64,000 nt of DNA from DASCOT01 sp965197275 (lineage in GTDB: Bacteria > Acidobacteriota > UBA890 > WLXD01): assembly GCA_965197275.1 (NCBI GenBank), contig CBDAMQ010000019.1, positions 62,001 through 126,000 on the forward strand, given 5' to 3'. Each line of letters starts with the position of its first letter. Position 1 is the stretch's first letter. This document shows positions 9,066-17,295 of this stretch, piece by piece. The position numbers and the translations under genes are program-made. The notes under the pieces are model-generated. The model made no database searches. It saw only the letters and a program-made list of their open reading frames with translations, and was not told the origin of the DNA.

Positions 9066-9158
9066 GAATACCGGCGGTCAGAGAGAAGCAGGGTCCGAAG
9101 ACTGCTTTGCCTCTCGGTGCCTTCCGGTTTCTGCTCGCCGACCAGGGTCCACGGCCTG

Positions 9159-9488
9159 CTAGCGCCAGCGACGATAGCCGTAGGACCGGTAGCCGTACGA
9201 TCGATAGCCGTAGGATCGGTACCCACGGCCATACGAACGATACCCGTAGTACCGCGGGGCATACCCATACGAACGGCCGTAGCCGCCGTAATAACGGCTG
9301 TAGCCGCCGTAGTAACCGCTGTAGAGCGGGCGCCCGTAGTAGGCCACCGGAGGCAGGCCGCCGCGAGCGCGAATTGCGTACGGAATCGGCTGGCGCGGCC
9401 GCATGCGGCGCTCGGCGTAGGCACCGATTTCGGTCGCGAAACCGACCACCATGAACAGCGCTGCCAGGATGATACTGAGCCTTCTCAT
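9159..9488 (-). CDS. secreted Tyr/Gly/Arg-rich repeat protein
   Basis: A 109-residue protein with a clean signal peptide (MRRLSIILAALFMVVGFATE) followed by a short basic stretch and then a low-complexity tail built of Tyr, Gly, Ser and Arg. It ends in repeats of the unit YRSYGYRSYG. A perfect Shine-Dalgarno AGGAGG (plus-strand 9494-9499) sits five bases before the ATG, which strongly supports real translation. Composition resembles structural, adhesive or phase-separating secreted proteins, but no family can be named. The gene ends in the recurring TAGCAGGCCGTG string. Confidence 0.72.
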   Translation of the reverse strand: MRRLSIILAALFMVVGFATEIGAYAERRMRPRQPIPYAIRARGGLPPVAYYGRPLYSGYYGGYSRYYGGYGRSYGYAPRYYGYRSYGRGYRSYGYRSYGYRSYGYRRWR

Positions 9489-9617
9489 GCACGCCTCCTA
9501 GGCTGGGGACGCGCACATCATACTCGGACAGGAGCGGACAGGAGCGGCCAACGACGGCCAGGGAGGGCCGGCTGTCGCGGGGCCACGAGGTCCGTTCGCC
9601 GGGGATAGAATCCGGCC

Positions 9618-10022
9618 ATGGTCCATCGCCTGGCGACACGAGCTCCCAACACCGGGCTCCACGAGATCACCGCCGACGTGGCAGAAGCGGTGCGCGCCTC
9701 AGGGATCGCCGAGGGAATCTGCACCCTGTTCATGCGCCACACCTCGGCCAGCCTGACGATTCAGGAAAACGCCGACCCCTCAGCCCGGCGCGATCTCGAA
9801 GCCTGGCTCGACCGGCTCGTGCCCGAGGACGATCCGCTCTACACCCACACCTCCGAGGGCCCGGACGACATGCCGGCGCACGTCAAGGCCGCCTTGACAG
9901 CCACGTCCTTGTCGATTCCGGTGATCGATGGAGGACTCGGCCTCGGCACCTGGCAGGGCATCTACGTCTGGGAGCACCGCCGCCCGCCCCGCGAGCGCGA
10001 GATCCTGATCCATCTGGCCTAG
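9618..10022 (+). CDS. yjbQ: YjbQ/UPF0047 family protein
   Basis: A 134-residue member of the YjbQ family, a small compact fold with a conserved metal site, reported to have weak thiamine-phosphate synthase activity. Family motifs are all present: TRAPNTGLHEITADV, GICTLFMRHTSASLTIQENADP and the C-terminal GTWQGIYVWEHR. Length is normal and the start is preceded by a GGGGATA stretch. The biological role of the family is unsettled. The stop codon abuts a tmRNA/tRNA 3' fragment, so this gene forms the left border of the mobile-looking region. Confidence 0.93.
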   Translation: MVHRLATRAPNTGLHEITADVAEAVRASGIAEGICTLFMRHTSASLTIQENADPSARRDLEAWLDRLVPEDDPLYTHTSEGPDDMPAHVKAALTATSLSIPVIDGGLGLGTWQGIYVWEHRRPPREREILIHLA

Positions 10023-10055
10023 CAGGCGCGGGTTCAATTCCCGCCGCCTCCACCC
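10021..10055 (+). other. orphan 3' end of a tmRNA (ssrA) or tRNA-Ala gene, probable attachment-site scar
   Basis: Bases 10028-10044 form a textbook T arm: stem GCGGG/CCCGC around loop TTCAATT. They are followed by a 7-base acceptor strand CGCCTCC and discriminator A at 10052. The T at 10049 corresponds to U70, the partner of the G3:U70 alanine identity pair used by tRNA-Ala and tmRNA. The sequence resembles the E. coli tmRNA 3' end. No 5' half is present because the upstream bases are yjbQ coding sequence, and the CCA is CCC. Such 3' fragments are what site-specific integrases leave as an att site. Confidence 0.6.
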
Positions 10056-10112
10056 GGCGTTCCGTCCGTTGGACTAGCCGCGTGGCGCAGGGCCACCCAA
10101 GGACAGTCCGTT

Positions 10113-12226
10113 TCACCCCGCCGGACAGAGTCCTTTCACCTCTTCGCGGAGTTCTCGCTCGTTGTCGCTCAAGGCACGGTCATCGCGGGTTGTGAGCCAG
10201 CAGAGACGGACAGCGATTTCGTCGGCCGCATCGTCAAGCCCCTGCTGTCGCAGCGTTTGGACAAGGGACCAGTGCGAGGCCCATGTGCCGGCGGCTTCCG
10301 GGTCACCGGCCTCCAGACCGGGTAGCACGCGTTCCAGAATCTCGCGAGCCTGGGGCAGTTGATCCTGTCGCCGCATGAGCTCGGCCAGATAGGCTTCGCG
10401 CATCAGCGTGGCGCGATGATCGGGTCCCAGCACACGAATCGATGTGTCCACGAGTTCCTGCGCGAGCGCCCGCCCCGCTGCGAGCTCACCCTGTTCGACC
10501 ATCGTAAAGATGAGTTGTCTGATGACGTCGAGAGTTCCCGGATCTTCCGCCCCGATGAATTCGCGATACCCTGCGAGGGCTGCCTCCTGCGCGGCGCGCG
10601 CTTCGACCAGATTGCCTTGGCGGCGCAGGATGCTCCCGAGCCAGTGGTTGCCCCAAGCGTTCCATATAGCGCAATCACTGCCGAGGTCGTCGCCGCAGTC
10701 GCTCGCGTCGCCGGTGAGGTCCAGCCCGATGCGAACCTGCGTTACGGCTGCATCGAGGTCGCCGTTCCGTTCGTAGTAAGCGGAAAGGTCGCCGCGAAAT
10801 CGGGCCTCGGTGACCGGTCGAGTGGTGAACTCTCCTTCGATCGTGGCCGCGGCCAGATCGAAGACCGCGCCGACGCCGGCTTCGTCCTGCAGTTGAGCAG
10901 CCTTTAGGAAGAGATTGAGGGTGAAGTAGTCGAGTACCCCGTTGGCATGCTCCCGCTCTCGGTTGGCTTCCAACCGCCTCTCCTCGGCACGTAGATACAT
11001 CGCGGTCGTTGTCGCGAGGCCGCCCACGAGCGCTATGAGCACGGTTGCAGCCGCCAAGACCAGACCCTTCCTGCGTCGGGCGAACTTCCTTAGCCGGTAG
11101 ACCATCGAGGCGGGTCGAGCCAGAACGGGCTCGTGGTCGAGATGCCGACGGATGTCATCAGCGAATTCCGAGGCCGCCGGATAGCGCCGGTCGCGGTCCT
11201 TGTCCATCGCCTTGGCCACGACCCATTCGAGGTCTCCATGGAGCTGGCCCATCAGGTGCGCTGGCTCAGCGCCGCGCCGCTTCGCGGTCTCGGTGATCTC
11301 GTCGCCGAGGGAAGCGAGCCGCTTCGTCAAGCTCGGCGGATCCTCACTCCGGATCATCTCGTGGAGCTCCGACATCCCGGCATTGCGCATCCGTTCTGCC
11401 GCAAACGGCAACTCCCCGACGAGTAGCTCGTACAGCATCACGCCGAGCGAATAGATGTCCGTGCGCGTATCGATATCCACCGACAGTGGGTCCAGCTGCT
11501 CGGGGCTCATGTAAGCCGGCGTGCCGATGACTTCGCCAACGCGCGTCTCCGTCGCATCAGACAATCGTTGTCCATCGCCTTGGCCAGTCCGAAGTCGATG
11601 ATCTTGGCTGAGGGTGCCCCCTCCAGATCAGTCACCAGGACGTTCGAAGGCTTGAGATCGCGATGGACGATGCCCTTCTGGTGGGCATGCTGCACCGCAC
11701 CGCAAACCTCCTCGAAGAGCTCCAGCCGCTCGGGCACCATCATCCGGTGGCGATCGCAGTACGTGTTGATGGGCTCGCCTGGCACATGCTCCATCACGAA
11801 GTACGGACTGCCCTGCTCCGTAGCTCCGGCATCGAGCACGCGGGCGATGCCACGGTGATTCATCATCGCCAGCGCCTGCCGCTCCGCCTGGAACCGTCCC
11901 ACGATCTCGTGCGTGTCCATGCCGAGTTTGATGACCTTCAGCGCGACGTCGCGGCGTACGGGTTCTTCCTGCCGCGCCAGCCACACCCGTCCCATGCCAC
12001 CTTCGCCAAGAGGCTCGATGAGTGTGTAGGGGCCGATACGCTCCGGGGTCGTCGTCAGGCGGGCATCAGCCGCGCCGGTACTGACTGTCGGCGCGGCGGG
12101 ATCGCCCGGAGCGGCCTGCTGGGTTTCGAGTTCGTCCGCCGACCCTTCCGAAGCGCTGTTCGGACGATCGTCAGACAACATGGGATCCTCGGTCTCATCG
12201 GAGTCTGGAGAACCAGGACGATTCAT
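10113..12226 (-). CDS. membrane Ser/Thr protein kinase with C-terminal TPR-like region (one-base frameshift)
   Basis: Two overlapping frames together give one kinase of about 704 residues. The N-terminal frame (from ATG 12226) has glycine loop GEGGMGRVW, VALKVIKLG (Lys), VHRDLKPSN and DFGLAKAMD. The C-terminal frame (to 10113) resumes with QRLSDATETRVGEVIGTPAY and MSPEQLD, completing the C lobe, then a transmembrane helix (VLAAATVLIALVGGLATT), a coiled segment and TPR-like helices. One base lost near 11569-11573 (GACCAAC read as GACAAC) explains the break, and the total length plus one base is a multiple of three. Kinases of this layout are bacterial PASTA-less Hanks kinases. If the break is real, the gene is dead or split. 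Confidence 0.82.
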
Positions 12227-12372
12227 CCGCCCGGGCCGGCAGGGCCAGCGCAACTATATCCCCGTAGCGACGGGGATCGACAGAGTTCCCACGCACGGTC
12301 GCTGCGCCAGCAGGCTCTTCCAGTTCTGACAACAGCGACCTCGGTCAGAATAGGCCGCGAAGGATCCGTCCC

Positions 12373-13710
12373 GAGTCTTGTGGAAATAGAGATGGCGTAA
12401 CCTCCGCGTAGGCAAAACACGGCCGCGAAGAGCGGCAAGGAGGTTGCACCATGAAGCAGGTTAGCACGGAGGCAGCGGGAGTCATCGAGTTCCGGCAGGA
12501 CATCCAGGGACTGCTGCGCTGGAGGATCCGCGAGGCGATTCAGATGACGCTGGAGGAGGAGCTCACCGAGGCGCTGGGGTGCGACCGATACGAGCGCAAC
12601 GGACAGCGTCCAGGCTACCGCAACGGCAGCCAAAGACGGCGGGTAACGACAGCCCAAGGGCTCCAGGAGCTGGACATACCGCGGGGGCGCATCGTGGGGC
12701 AAGACGGCAACACCCGGGAGTTCCGCAGCGCGATCCTGCCAAGGTACGCACGGCGAGCCCGGCAAGTGGACGAGGCGATCCTGGGAGCATACCTGGCGGG
12801 AGCCAACACCCGGCGGATTCGCAAGGCGCTCTCTCCGCTGCTGGGCAAGGCGCACCTGTCCAAGAGCACGATCTCCAGGGTGGTGGGGCGTCTGAAGGCG
12901 TATTTTGAGCGCTGGAGACAGCGAGATCTGTCAGGCGAGCGTTACTCGATCCTGTATTTGGACGGGTTCCATCTGAAGGTCAGGCTGGCGAGGCGGGTCG
13001 TGTCGGCGCCGGTACTGGCGGTGCTCGGGGTCCAGCCCGACGGCCAGAAGGTGTTGGTGGCGTTGCGGTTGGCGGTCTCGGAGGCGGCAGTGCACTGGCA
13101 AGCACTGATCGAGTCGCTGGTGGGACGAGGGATGCAGGCGCCGGAGGTACTGATCGCCGACGGCCACAAGGGGCTGGCCAAGGCGATCGAGGTATGGCCC
13201 GATGTGCTGGTGCAGCGGTGCACGCAACACAAGTGGAGCAACTTACGCGACCACTGCCCGGTTCATGCACGTGCGGAGATGAAGCGCGACTGGGATGGGA
13301 TCGTTCGGGCCGATGACGGCAACCAGGCCAGAGCCGCCTACGCCGCCTTCGTACGCAAATGGTCGACCCTGGTGCCCGCCGTGGCCCGGAGCCTGCAGGA
13401 AGCCGGCCTCACCCTGCTGACCTTCTACCAGTTCCCGAGGCCGATGTGGAAGACGCTGCGCACCACCAACGCGCTCGAGAACCTGAACCGGGAGTTCCGT
13501 CGCCGTACCAAGACGCAGGGCTCGTTCTCGACCGAGGCCGCTGGGGTGACGTTGCTGTGGAGCCTGGTCGCCTTCGGACAGATCCGCATGCGACGCATCG
13601 ATGGCTATAAGGATCTGCCCCTCATCATCGCCCAGTCGGAAAGCACGGCAGCATAGGAGAGAGGATCAACGCCCGACTCGGAGGCCCCGTCAGGCTTTTC
13701 CAGAAAACTC
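12373..13710 (+). mobile_element. IS256-family insertion sequence
   Basis: An element of about 1.34 kb around an IS256-type transposase. Imperfect terminal inverted repeats are visible: GAGTCTTGTGGAAA at 12373-12386 and TTTCCAGAAAACTC at 13697-13710 (12 of 14 match after reverse complement), with weaker similarity continuing inward. Size and repeat style fit the family. I could not see a convincing 8-9 bp target duplication, so the exact outer ends are uncertain by a few bases. Confidence 0.72.
12451..13656 (+). CDS. IS256-family (Mutator-like) DDE transposase
   Basis: A full-length 401-residue transposase. It has the N-terminal region with CDRYERNGQRPGYRNG and RRRVTTAQGLQELDIPRGR, and the DDE core: first Asp in ILYLDGFHLK, second Asp in LIADGHKGL, and catalytic Glu in TTNALENLNREFRRRTKTQG. 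CTQHKWSNL matches the CxxH region between the second Asp and the Glu. The gene is preceded by AAGGAGG a few bases before the ATG. No break is visible, so the element may still be active. It sits upstream of the kinase (divergent) and beside a relic of a related transposase. Confidence 0.95.
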   Translation: MKQVSTEAAGVIEFRQDIQGLLRWRIREAIQMTLEEELTEALGCDRYERNGQRPGYRNGSQRRRVTTAQGLQELDIPRGRIVGQDGNTREFRSAILPRYARRARQVDEAILGAYLAGANTRRIRKALSPLLGKAHLSKSTISRVVGRLKAYFERWRQRDLSGERYSILYLDGFHLKVRLARRVVSAPVLAVLGVQPDGQKVLVALRLAVSEAAVHWQALIESLVGRGMQAPEVLIADGHKGLAKAIEVWPDVLVQRCTQHKWSNLRDHCPVHARAEMKRDWDGIVRADDGNQARAAYAAFVRKWSTLVPAVARSLQEAGLTLLTFYQFPRPMWKTLRTTNALENLNREFRRRTKTQGSFSTEAAGVTLLWSLVAFGQIRMRRIDGYKDLPLIIAQSESTAA

Positions 13711-13713
13711 CGT

Positions 13714-13800
13714 GGCACAGCCCGGAAGCGGCGGGTGACGACGGCACACGGGCTCGAGGAGCTGACGGTGCCGCGGCGGCGACTGGATCAGCGAGGATGG
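13714..13800 (+). pseudogene. relic of a second IS256-type transposase
   Basis: Reading from 13714 gives GTARKRRVTTAHGLEELTVP then RRRLDQ, which matches the internal segment RRRVTTAQGLQELDIPRGR of the intact transposase next door but differs at many positions. It is therefore a remnant of a different, diverged element, not a duplicate of this one. It lacks both ends and stops at the 3' end of the hydrolase gene. Confidence 0.65.
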
Positions 13801-14838
13801 TTACTGACGCGCCAGCCACTCGCGCACGGCCTCCGTCGCTTGCTCGTTGTGGGGAATGTCGTCGTGGTTCTCGCCGTCGACCAGGACGACCTCGCCGACG
13901 CTGTGCGCCGTGACGACCGGCTCGTATTGGTCGCCGTGGAAGGCCTCGTCCTCGCTGCCGACGAGGACGATTAGTGGCACGTCCACCGCGCCCAGCGCCG
14001 CGGCGTGATCGTCGGGCGAGGTAGTGGCGGTGGCGCGGAAGCTGTAGGCGCGCATGGGGAGCGTGGGCGGCAGGTTGAAGATCATCGTTGGCAAGCCGTT
14101 GAACACGGTGATACCGGCCATGTTCAGGAACGCGAGGCCGAAGAGCCGGGGAACGTGGATCTTCATCATCGGCTCGAAACCCGGGTCGGTGCCGTCGACG
14201 GGCTCGGTGGGCTCCGTGCGAGAGGTCGGCGAGTTGATCCCGAGGTTGGGCGCGTACAGCAGGTAACCGTCGACGGGCGGAGCATCGGTCAGCAGCGCGT
14301 AGCGCAAGACGATGCCGCCGCCCATGGAATGGCCGGCGAGAATGACTTTGCCACCCGGCGTCGACGCACGGATTTCGGCGATGACGTCGGCGAGGTCGTC
14401 CTCGTACTGGCCGATGTAGTCGACGTCCCAGGGCCGACCGCCGGACTCGCCGTGCCCGCGGAGGTCGAGCGTGATGACCTCGACCGGACCGGAGGCGCGG
14501 AGCGTCGCCGCGGTCTGGTTGTGCTCGCTGCTATCGCCGGCCAGGCCGTGCACGAAGAGCACCGTGGTGTCGGAGTCGGCGGCGAAGCGACGCCCGAATA
14601 ACTCGACGCCATCCCGCATGGTAAACCGGGTCTCCTCGTAGGGGAGCTGCTCGTAGGCATGAACCTCTTCCGCGACCGCTTTCTTGCGGTGCTCGAGGAC
14701 GCGCGCAAAGGCCACATCGGGGTCGGTGCTGAACTCCGGCTCGGGCCAGAAGGTCAACACGAGGGCGGCGACGAAGTAGAGGACAACGAGGCTGCCGATG
14801 CCGGCGACAATCCAGCGCAACCACTTGCGGGTCTTCAT
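13801..14838 (-). CDS. membrane-anchored alpha/beta hydrolase (monoacylglycerol-lipase-like)
   Basis: A 345-residue protein with one N-terminal membrane helix (WIVAGIGSLVVLYFVAALVL) and an alpha/beta hydrolase domain from about residue 70: oxyanion loop FVHGLAGDSSEH, LDLRGHGES, nucleophile elbow GHSMGG, acid in VGSEDEAFH and histidine in DGENHDDIPHN. The pattern is that of serine lipases and esterases of the Hydrolase_4 group. It is the last gene of a GntR-ATPase-permease-hydrolase operon, 34 bases after the permease, which suggests a lipid or cell-envelope substrate. This is inference from context. Confidence 0.88.
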   Translation of the reverse strand: MKTRKWLRWIVAGIGSLVVLYFVAALVLTFWPEPEFSTDPDVAFARVLEHRKKAVAEEVHAYEQLPYEETRFTMRDGVELFGRRFAADSDTTVLFVHGLAGDSSEHNQTAATLRASGPVEVITLDLRGHGESGGRPWDVDYIGQYEDDLADVIAEIRASTPGGKVILAGHSMGGGIVLRYALLTDAPPVDGYLLYAPNLGINSPTSRTEPTEPVDGTDPGFEPMMKIHVPRLFGLAFLNMAGITVFNGLPTMIFNLPPTLPMRAYSFRATATTSPDDHAAALGAVDVPLIVLVGSEDEAFHGDQYEPVVTAHSVGEVVLVDGENHDDIPHNEQATEAVREWLARQ

Positions 14839-14872
14839 GGTGGGTTTCCTTTGTGTAGCGGGTGGGGTGGGC

Positions 14873-15547
14873 TCAGATGAAGTCGGTCTTGCGCGACTGG
14901 AAGAGGAACGTCAGCCCCACGATCACGATCAGGAGAACGAGCTCGGCCGATAGCGTGCCGACGAGCGGTGGACTCCACACGGCCGTGGCGGCCTCCATGT
15001 CGCGGTCGACCGCCGGGACGTGCGAAATCCAGTACAGGAAGAATTGAAAGAACAGGTTGCATGCAACCATGGTGACGATCGTCCAACCCTCCGATTCGCT
15101 CACCAGGGCGACGCCGAGAAGGAGGCAGTAGGCGACGAGGATCTCGGTCAGAACGACGGCCGTGAACGGGATCAGGCCGTTCGGAATCGCGTCCCTGCCG
15201 GCGATGACCACGAAGCTGGCGACTACCGCCGTTGCCCAGGGCACCAGGAAGATCAGCAGGTTCGCCAGGATCTTGGCGGTCGTGTACTCCATGGTGGAGA
15301 TCGGGAGGCTCATCACGAACGCTAGCGTCTTCTGCGTTCGCTCCTGGATCACGGTCATGATCACCAGTTGGATACCCACCGCGATCAGTACTGTGATCAG
15401 CAGTACGCTGCCGGCGTAGAACGCCGCCTCGCCGCCGAACCGGATAAGCGCCAGTGCGATCGCTCCGACCGCGATGTAGCCGACGATCGAAACGCGCTGG
15501 AAGTACCAGTCCTTCAGGATCAGGTGGCGCACGATCGACGCGTTCAT
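14873..15547 (-). CDS. ABC-2 type transporter permease
   Basis: A 224-residue integral membrane protein with six predicted helices: IVGYIAVGAIALALIRFG, FYAGSVLLITVLIAVGIQLV, LLIFLVPWATAVVASFVVI, LIPFTAVVLTEILVAYCLLL, TIVTMVACNLFFQFFLYW and VLLIVIVGLTFLF. A cytoplasmic loop holds IQERTQKTLAFVMSLPIS, the motif typical of ABC-2 exporters such as YtrC/D and BcrB-like proteins. Its ATG (15547) overlaps the restored stop of the ATPase gene by ATGA. It is the membrane partner of the adjacent ATPase. Confidence 0.88.
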   Translation of the reverse strand: MNASIVRHLILKDWYFQRVSIVGYIAVGAIALALIRFGGEAAFYAGSVLLITVLIAVGIQLVIMTVIQERTQKTLAFVMSLPISTMEYTTAKILANLLIFLVPWATAVVASFVVIAGRDAIPNGLIPFTAVVLTEILVAYCLLLGVALVSESEGWTIVTMVACNLFFQFFLYWISHVPAVDRDMEAATAVWSPPLVGTLSAELVLLIVIVGLTFLFQSRKTDFI

Positions 15548-16438
15548 TGGCCTCGCTCCCGGCGGCTGCGTTCCACGTTGGCGACGAAGATCTCCTCGAG
15601 GGTCATGTTTTCGACGGCGTGAACCGTGGCTCCGGCCTGCTGGTAGGCGGCGACAAGCTCTGAGTTGCCGTCGTTCACGGTCACGACTGCCAAGGCGACC
15701 GCTCTGGCTCAGGCCAACGACGCCCGGCAGGACCGGGAGATCCACCCCCTCGGGAACCTCGAGCCGCACTCGCCGCCAACGATCGAGGAACGTCTCCTTG
15801 TCTCGGGAGTCGATGATCCGGCCGCGGTCGATGAAGGTGATCTGATCCGAGATCTGCTCGATGTCGAGCGTGTTGTGCGAGGAAAAGAGGATCGTGCGGT
15901 CCTCGTCGGCCAGCACCTCCATCAGCTCGGCCAGCACCTCGTGACGCGCGACCGGATCGAGACCGGCGGTCGGCTCGTCGAGCACCAGAAGCCGCGGACG
16001 GCGCGCGAGCACGAGCAGGAGAGCGGCCTTGACGCTCTGGCCGTGGGACAGACCCTTGATCTTCTGCTGGGGGCGCAGATCGAAGCGGCACAGCAGGCTC
16101 TCGGCGTAGGCCGGGTCCCAGCCGGGATAGATCGACTCGATGAAGCCCATGTGCCAGGCGAGGGTGGCGTAGCCGTACAGCTTCATGTCCTCGGAGGCGA
16201 AGCCGATGTCGCGCTTGGCGTCGGCCTGCTCGGCGGGCATCGGGTGATCCAGGACGCGGACCTCGCCGCAGTCCTGGTGCACCAGCCCCATCAGGATCCG
16301 GATCGTCGTCGACTTGCCGGCGCCGTTGGGTCCCACGAAGCCGACGATCGACCCGCGGGGTACCTCGAGCCCGACGGAGAGCTTGAAGTAGGGGTAGCTC
16401 TTCTCGACCCCGTCGAACTTCACGGCCGGTGTATTCAT
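15544..16438 (-). CDS. ABC transporter ATP-binding protein, YtrB-like (one-base frameshift near the 3' end)
   Basis: An ATPase of about 297 residues after correction. It has Walker A GPNGAGKST, a signature GLSHGQSVKAALL with His replacing the first Gly of LSGGQ, Walker B LLVLDEPTAGLDP and the H-loop SSHN. About residue 245 the frame breaks near 15691-15700 (one extra base). In the other frame the protein continues LAVVTVNDGNSELVAAYQQA through MTLEEIFVANVERS to a TGA at 15546-15544, overlapping the permease start by ATGA. Without correction the ATPase reads straight into the permease as an artificial 533-residue fusion. It overlaps the GntR gene by 4 bases as well. Confidence 0.87.
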
Positions 16439-16827
16439 GTCTGCTCCTTTGCCATCCGTTCCATTGCCTCGCACAGCCGCGATTTCAGCTCCTCGGGCTC
16501 GAGCCCCAGGAGCGAGCCGAGCTTGGCCGCCTCGGCGAGGTGCTCGTCGAGCTTCTGCTGGCTGAGATTGGCCGCCAGATCCGCGCCCGTCGCAACGTGT
16601 GAGCCCTTGCCCTGCCGGGTCACGATCACGCCCTCGCGCTCGAGCTCTAGATAGGCGCGCCTGACCGTGATCACGCTGACCCGGACGTCGACGGCGAGGC
16701 GACGGATCGAGGGAATCTCCTGTCCCGGTTTCCAGTGGCCGACCGCGACCCGCTGCTTCACCTGCTCCATGATCTGCAGGTACATGGGCCGGCCGTCGGT
16801 CTGGGAAATCACGAAATTACTGTTCAT
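16435..16827 (-). CDS. GntR-family regulator, YtrA subfamily
   Basis: A 130-residue regulator with an N-terminal winged helix (PMYLQIMEQVKQRVAVG, IPSIRRLAVDVRVSVITVRR, then REGVIVTRQGKGSHVA) and a short helical C-terminal dimerisation tail instead of a ligand-binding domain, which defines the YtrA subfamily. These repress neighbouring ABC transporter genes and respond to envelope stress. It is the first gene of the operon and overlaps the ATPase by ATGA. A palindrome lies immediately before its ATG, so autoregulation is likely. Confidence 0.92.
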   Translation of the reverse strand: MNSNFVISQTDGRPMYLQIMEQVKQRVAVGHWKPGQEIPSIRRLAVDVRVSVITVRRAYLELEREGVIVTRQGKGSHVATGADLAANLSQQKLDEHLAEAAKLGSLLGLEPEELKSRLCEAMERMAKEQT

Positions 16828-16830
16828 TTC

Positions 16831-16867
16831 TATATACTGAGTATATACAGTAATCAGACGGAGTCAA
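16831..16867 (-). promoter_or_regulatory. GntR operon promoter with overlapping palindromic operator
   Basis: On the minus strand TTGACT (16867-16862) and TATACT (16845-16840) are separated by 16 bases, a good sigma-70-type promoter. The palindrome TATATAC-TGA-GTATATA (16831-16847, perfect 7-bp arms) covers the -10 box and ends four bases before the GntR ATG. The likely transcription start is within a few bases of the ATG and there is no Shine-Dalgarno, so the mRNA may be leaderless. Confidence 0.7.
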
Positions 16868-17295
16868 GACGGGCCTGGCGGGCGTGCCTGCGGGAGATGC
16901 ACGACGCCCGCAACCGCGCTTGGATCGGCGAACTGGCCGAAGCTAGTGTTGAGTGCACCGGCGAGGGCCGACGGCGGCCGCCAGGATCTGAACACTGGGG
17001 CTCGCGACGGTCTCCACCCGTCGATGGAGGCCGAGATCCAAACAGCGATTAGCCGGTACAGCGCGCTACAATCGACCCATGACGCTGGCCGAGGCACCTG
17101 CGCAAGATCATCCTCGACCGCGATCAACAAGCTGCATAGACGGTAGGATCAACCAGCCGACTCGGAAGCCACGCTCATCAAAGTCCACAGACTTCGGGAC
17201 ACATCCGCCGCGAATCTGGATACAAGCCCTGTCTTCAAAATGTCTCCGCGACTGGAGTCGGTCAAAGTCGTCGCGCCATGTCCTGAGCGCCCGAT
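16868..17295. other. gap without a recognisable gene
   Basis: This stretch of about 430 bases lies between the GntR promoter and the end of the dipeptidase gene. Short frames exist on both strands but none has a family motif, a ribosome site or a convincing start. The minus-strand frame that runs across 17108-17290 is protein-like in composition but would need to begin inside the dipeptidase gene. I see no RNA gene or repeat here. Confidence 0.5.

Noticed and set aside
14873..16474. A single 533-residue ATPase-permease fusion
   Set aside because: The middle shows a frame change with an Arg-rich filler, and the other frame holds the normal ATPase end and a normal permease start, so it is two genes.
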